From Dehalococcoidia bacterium UBA4060 (GTDB lineage Bacteria > Chloroflexota > Dehalococcoidia > GIF9 > UBA5629), in contig DFZI01000076.1 in assembly GCA_002383665.1 (NCBI GenBank), forward strand, positions 36,122 through 43,958: 7,837 nt of DNA, written 5' to 3'. A program made the translations under genes and the position numbers. The notes beneath the pieces were generated by a model. The model did no database searches, had not been told where the DNA came from, and saw nothing but the letters and a program-made list of their open reading frames with translations. Positions 6,774-7,837 of this stretch are shown here, piece by piece (position 1 is the stretch's first letter; each line of letters opens with the position of its first letter).

Positions 6774-7837
6774 ATGAAAGACACACTGCCCCCGTATGAT
6801 CTGGATGCCGAGGAAGCGGTCCTGGGATCGCTCCTGATCGACAGCGAAGCTATCAACGAGATAGTCACGATCATAGGGGCTGAGGATTTTTTCAGTGAGC
6901 AGAACCAGTACGTGTTCAACGCCTGTCATAATCTGTTCAACCGTGATGAGGCCATTAACCAGATTACGGTTGCACAGGAGCTGGCAAGGCTGGGGAAATT
7001 GGAAGAGGCCGGTGGTGCAGCATATCTCAGTCACCTCGTAGCTATTGTACCGACCTCATTACATATCCGGTACTATGCTGAAATCGTGTACAGGCTATCA
7101 ACCATGCGACGCCTGATCAGTGCTTCCGGTCAAATTGAAGCGATCGGTTATAAGGCAGACCCCGATATAGATATGTCATTGACCCGGGCTGAGGATATCA
7201 TTTTCAAGCTCCGCACCAGACAGAGCAAGGGTGATTTCATTCCTATCCAGGATGCTCTTAATATATATTTCGAAGATGCAGGCAGGACTACCTATGAGCG
7301 GGATATGCAGAACATCCGTACCGGTTTCACCGCCATCGATAATGCGCTGGGTGGCCTGCAGCGCTCAGAGCTGGTAATCCTGGCAGCACGCACCAGCATC
7401 GGCAAAACCAGTCTGGCTCTGAACATCGCCCGTAACGCCGCAGTACAGCAAAAGGCCTGTGTGGCCATATTTAGCCTGGAGATGTCACGCCGTGAAATCG
7501 TGCAACGATTGCTCTCCAGTGAGGCTAACATACAGTCGGATCATTTCCGCAGCGGACGTTTCTCCGAGCTGGAGGAAAGACTCCTGCACAGGGACATCAT
7601 CCCGCGGTTAGCCGATACATCTATATATATTGATGATACACCTAACATGCGTATCAGCGAGATACGCAGCAAGGCCAAGCGATTACACCTGAAACAGCGT
7701 ATAGACCTGGTTGTGCTGGACTACATTCAGCTATGCCGGGGAGATACGCATTCAGATAACCGCGTTCAGGAGATCACGGAGATTACACAATCACTCAAGG
7801 CTCTGGCACGTGAACTTGACGCGTCCGTGCTGGCACT
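6774..7837 (+). CDS. dnaB: Replicative DNA helicase DnaB, N-terminal 354 codons (partial at right edge)
   Basis: DnaB is the hexameric ATP-driven helicase that unwinds DNA at the replication fork and recruits primase. The N-terminal domain (about 1-105) begins LPPYDLDAEEAVLGSLL, typical of the family. A linker of about 140-175 leads to the RecA-like motor, opening at TGFTAIDNALGGL (183-195). Walker A is AARTSIGKT (204-212), with Lys211 and Thr212. The usual Pro after Arg is Thr207, a mild departure. The catalytic Glu is Glu236 in FSLEMS, and Walker B is LVVLDYIQL (312-320) with Asp316. No intein interrupts the Walker A site, a known intein position in DnaB. The ATG at 6774 has only purine-rich sequence upstream, inside the end of rplI, so translation is probably coupled to rplI. 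The rest of the motor domain, including the arginine finger, is outside the window. Confidence 0.97.
   Translation, partial: MKDTLPPYDLDAEEAVLGSLLIDSEAINEIVTIIGAEDFFSEQNQYVFNACHNLFNRDEAINQITVAQELARLGKLEEAGGAAYLSHLVAIVPTSLHIRYYAEIVYRLSTMRRLISASGQIEAIGYKADPDIDMSLTRAEDIIFKLRTRQSKGDFIPIQDALNIYFEDAGRTTYERDMQNIRTGFTAIDNALGGLQRSELVILAARTSIGKTSLALNIARNAAVQQKACVAIFSLEMSRREIVQRLLSSEANIQSDHFRSGRFSELEERLLHRDIIPRLADTSIYIDDTPNMRISEIRSKAKRLHLKQRIDLVVLDYIQLCRGDTHSDNRVQEITEITQSLKALARELDASVLA

Noticed and set aside
6385..7034. Minus-strand open frames opposite rplI and dnaB (6385-6681, 6671-6919, 6744-7034)
   Set aside because: They are shadows of the rplI and dnaB frames, rich in Ser and Leu as expected of antisense translations, with no recognisable domains.

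Overview
This window is housekeeping DNA from a bacterium. Two divergent gene pairs flank a 531-base AT-rich intergenic region. On the minus strand, reading leftward, are rpoB (complete) and rpoC (first 684 codons, cut by the left edge), which encode the beta and beta' subunits of RNA polymerase. On the plus strand, reading rightward, are rplI (complete, ribosomal protein L9) and dnaB (first 354 codons, cut by the right edge), which encodes the replicative helicase. All four frames are open and keep the family's key residues, apart from a mild substitution in the DnaB Walker A loop. I see no mobile element, RNA gene, CRISPR array or defence system.

The rpoB and rpoC sequences look most like Chloroflexota, probably a Dehalococcoidia-like lineage. 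The reasons are the RpoC N-terminus (MFEINDFNAIRISLASP), the 1239-residue RpoB with a lineage-type insert near residues 985-1060, and a rplI-dnaB pair without rpsF, ssb or rpsR next to it. This placement rests on remembered family resemblance, not on a search, and is moderate in confidence.

Layout: rpoC 1-2052 (minus); rpoB 2063-5782 (minus, 10 bases from rpoC, its stop codon overlapping the rpoC ribosome-binding site); intergenic 5783-6313; rplI 6314-6769 (plus); dnaB from 6774 (plus, 4 bases after rplI). The intergenic region carries a near-consensus sigma70-type promoter for rpoB (TTGACA, 17 bases, TATATT with an extended TG), which predicts a leader of about 136 bases. It also has a TATAAT box for rplI-dnaB and several dyads, described below.

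rpoB has its own strong promoter and no rplJ or rplL upstream, unlike the common rplKAJL-rpoBC arrangement. The most interesting non-coding signal is a cluster of five 7-base half-sites (ATATTAG or its complement CTAATAG) in 91 bases over the presumed rplI promoter. I found no evidence of an undescribed biological system. The items worth a second look are regulatory and modest.
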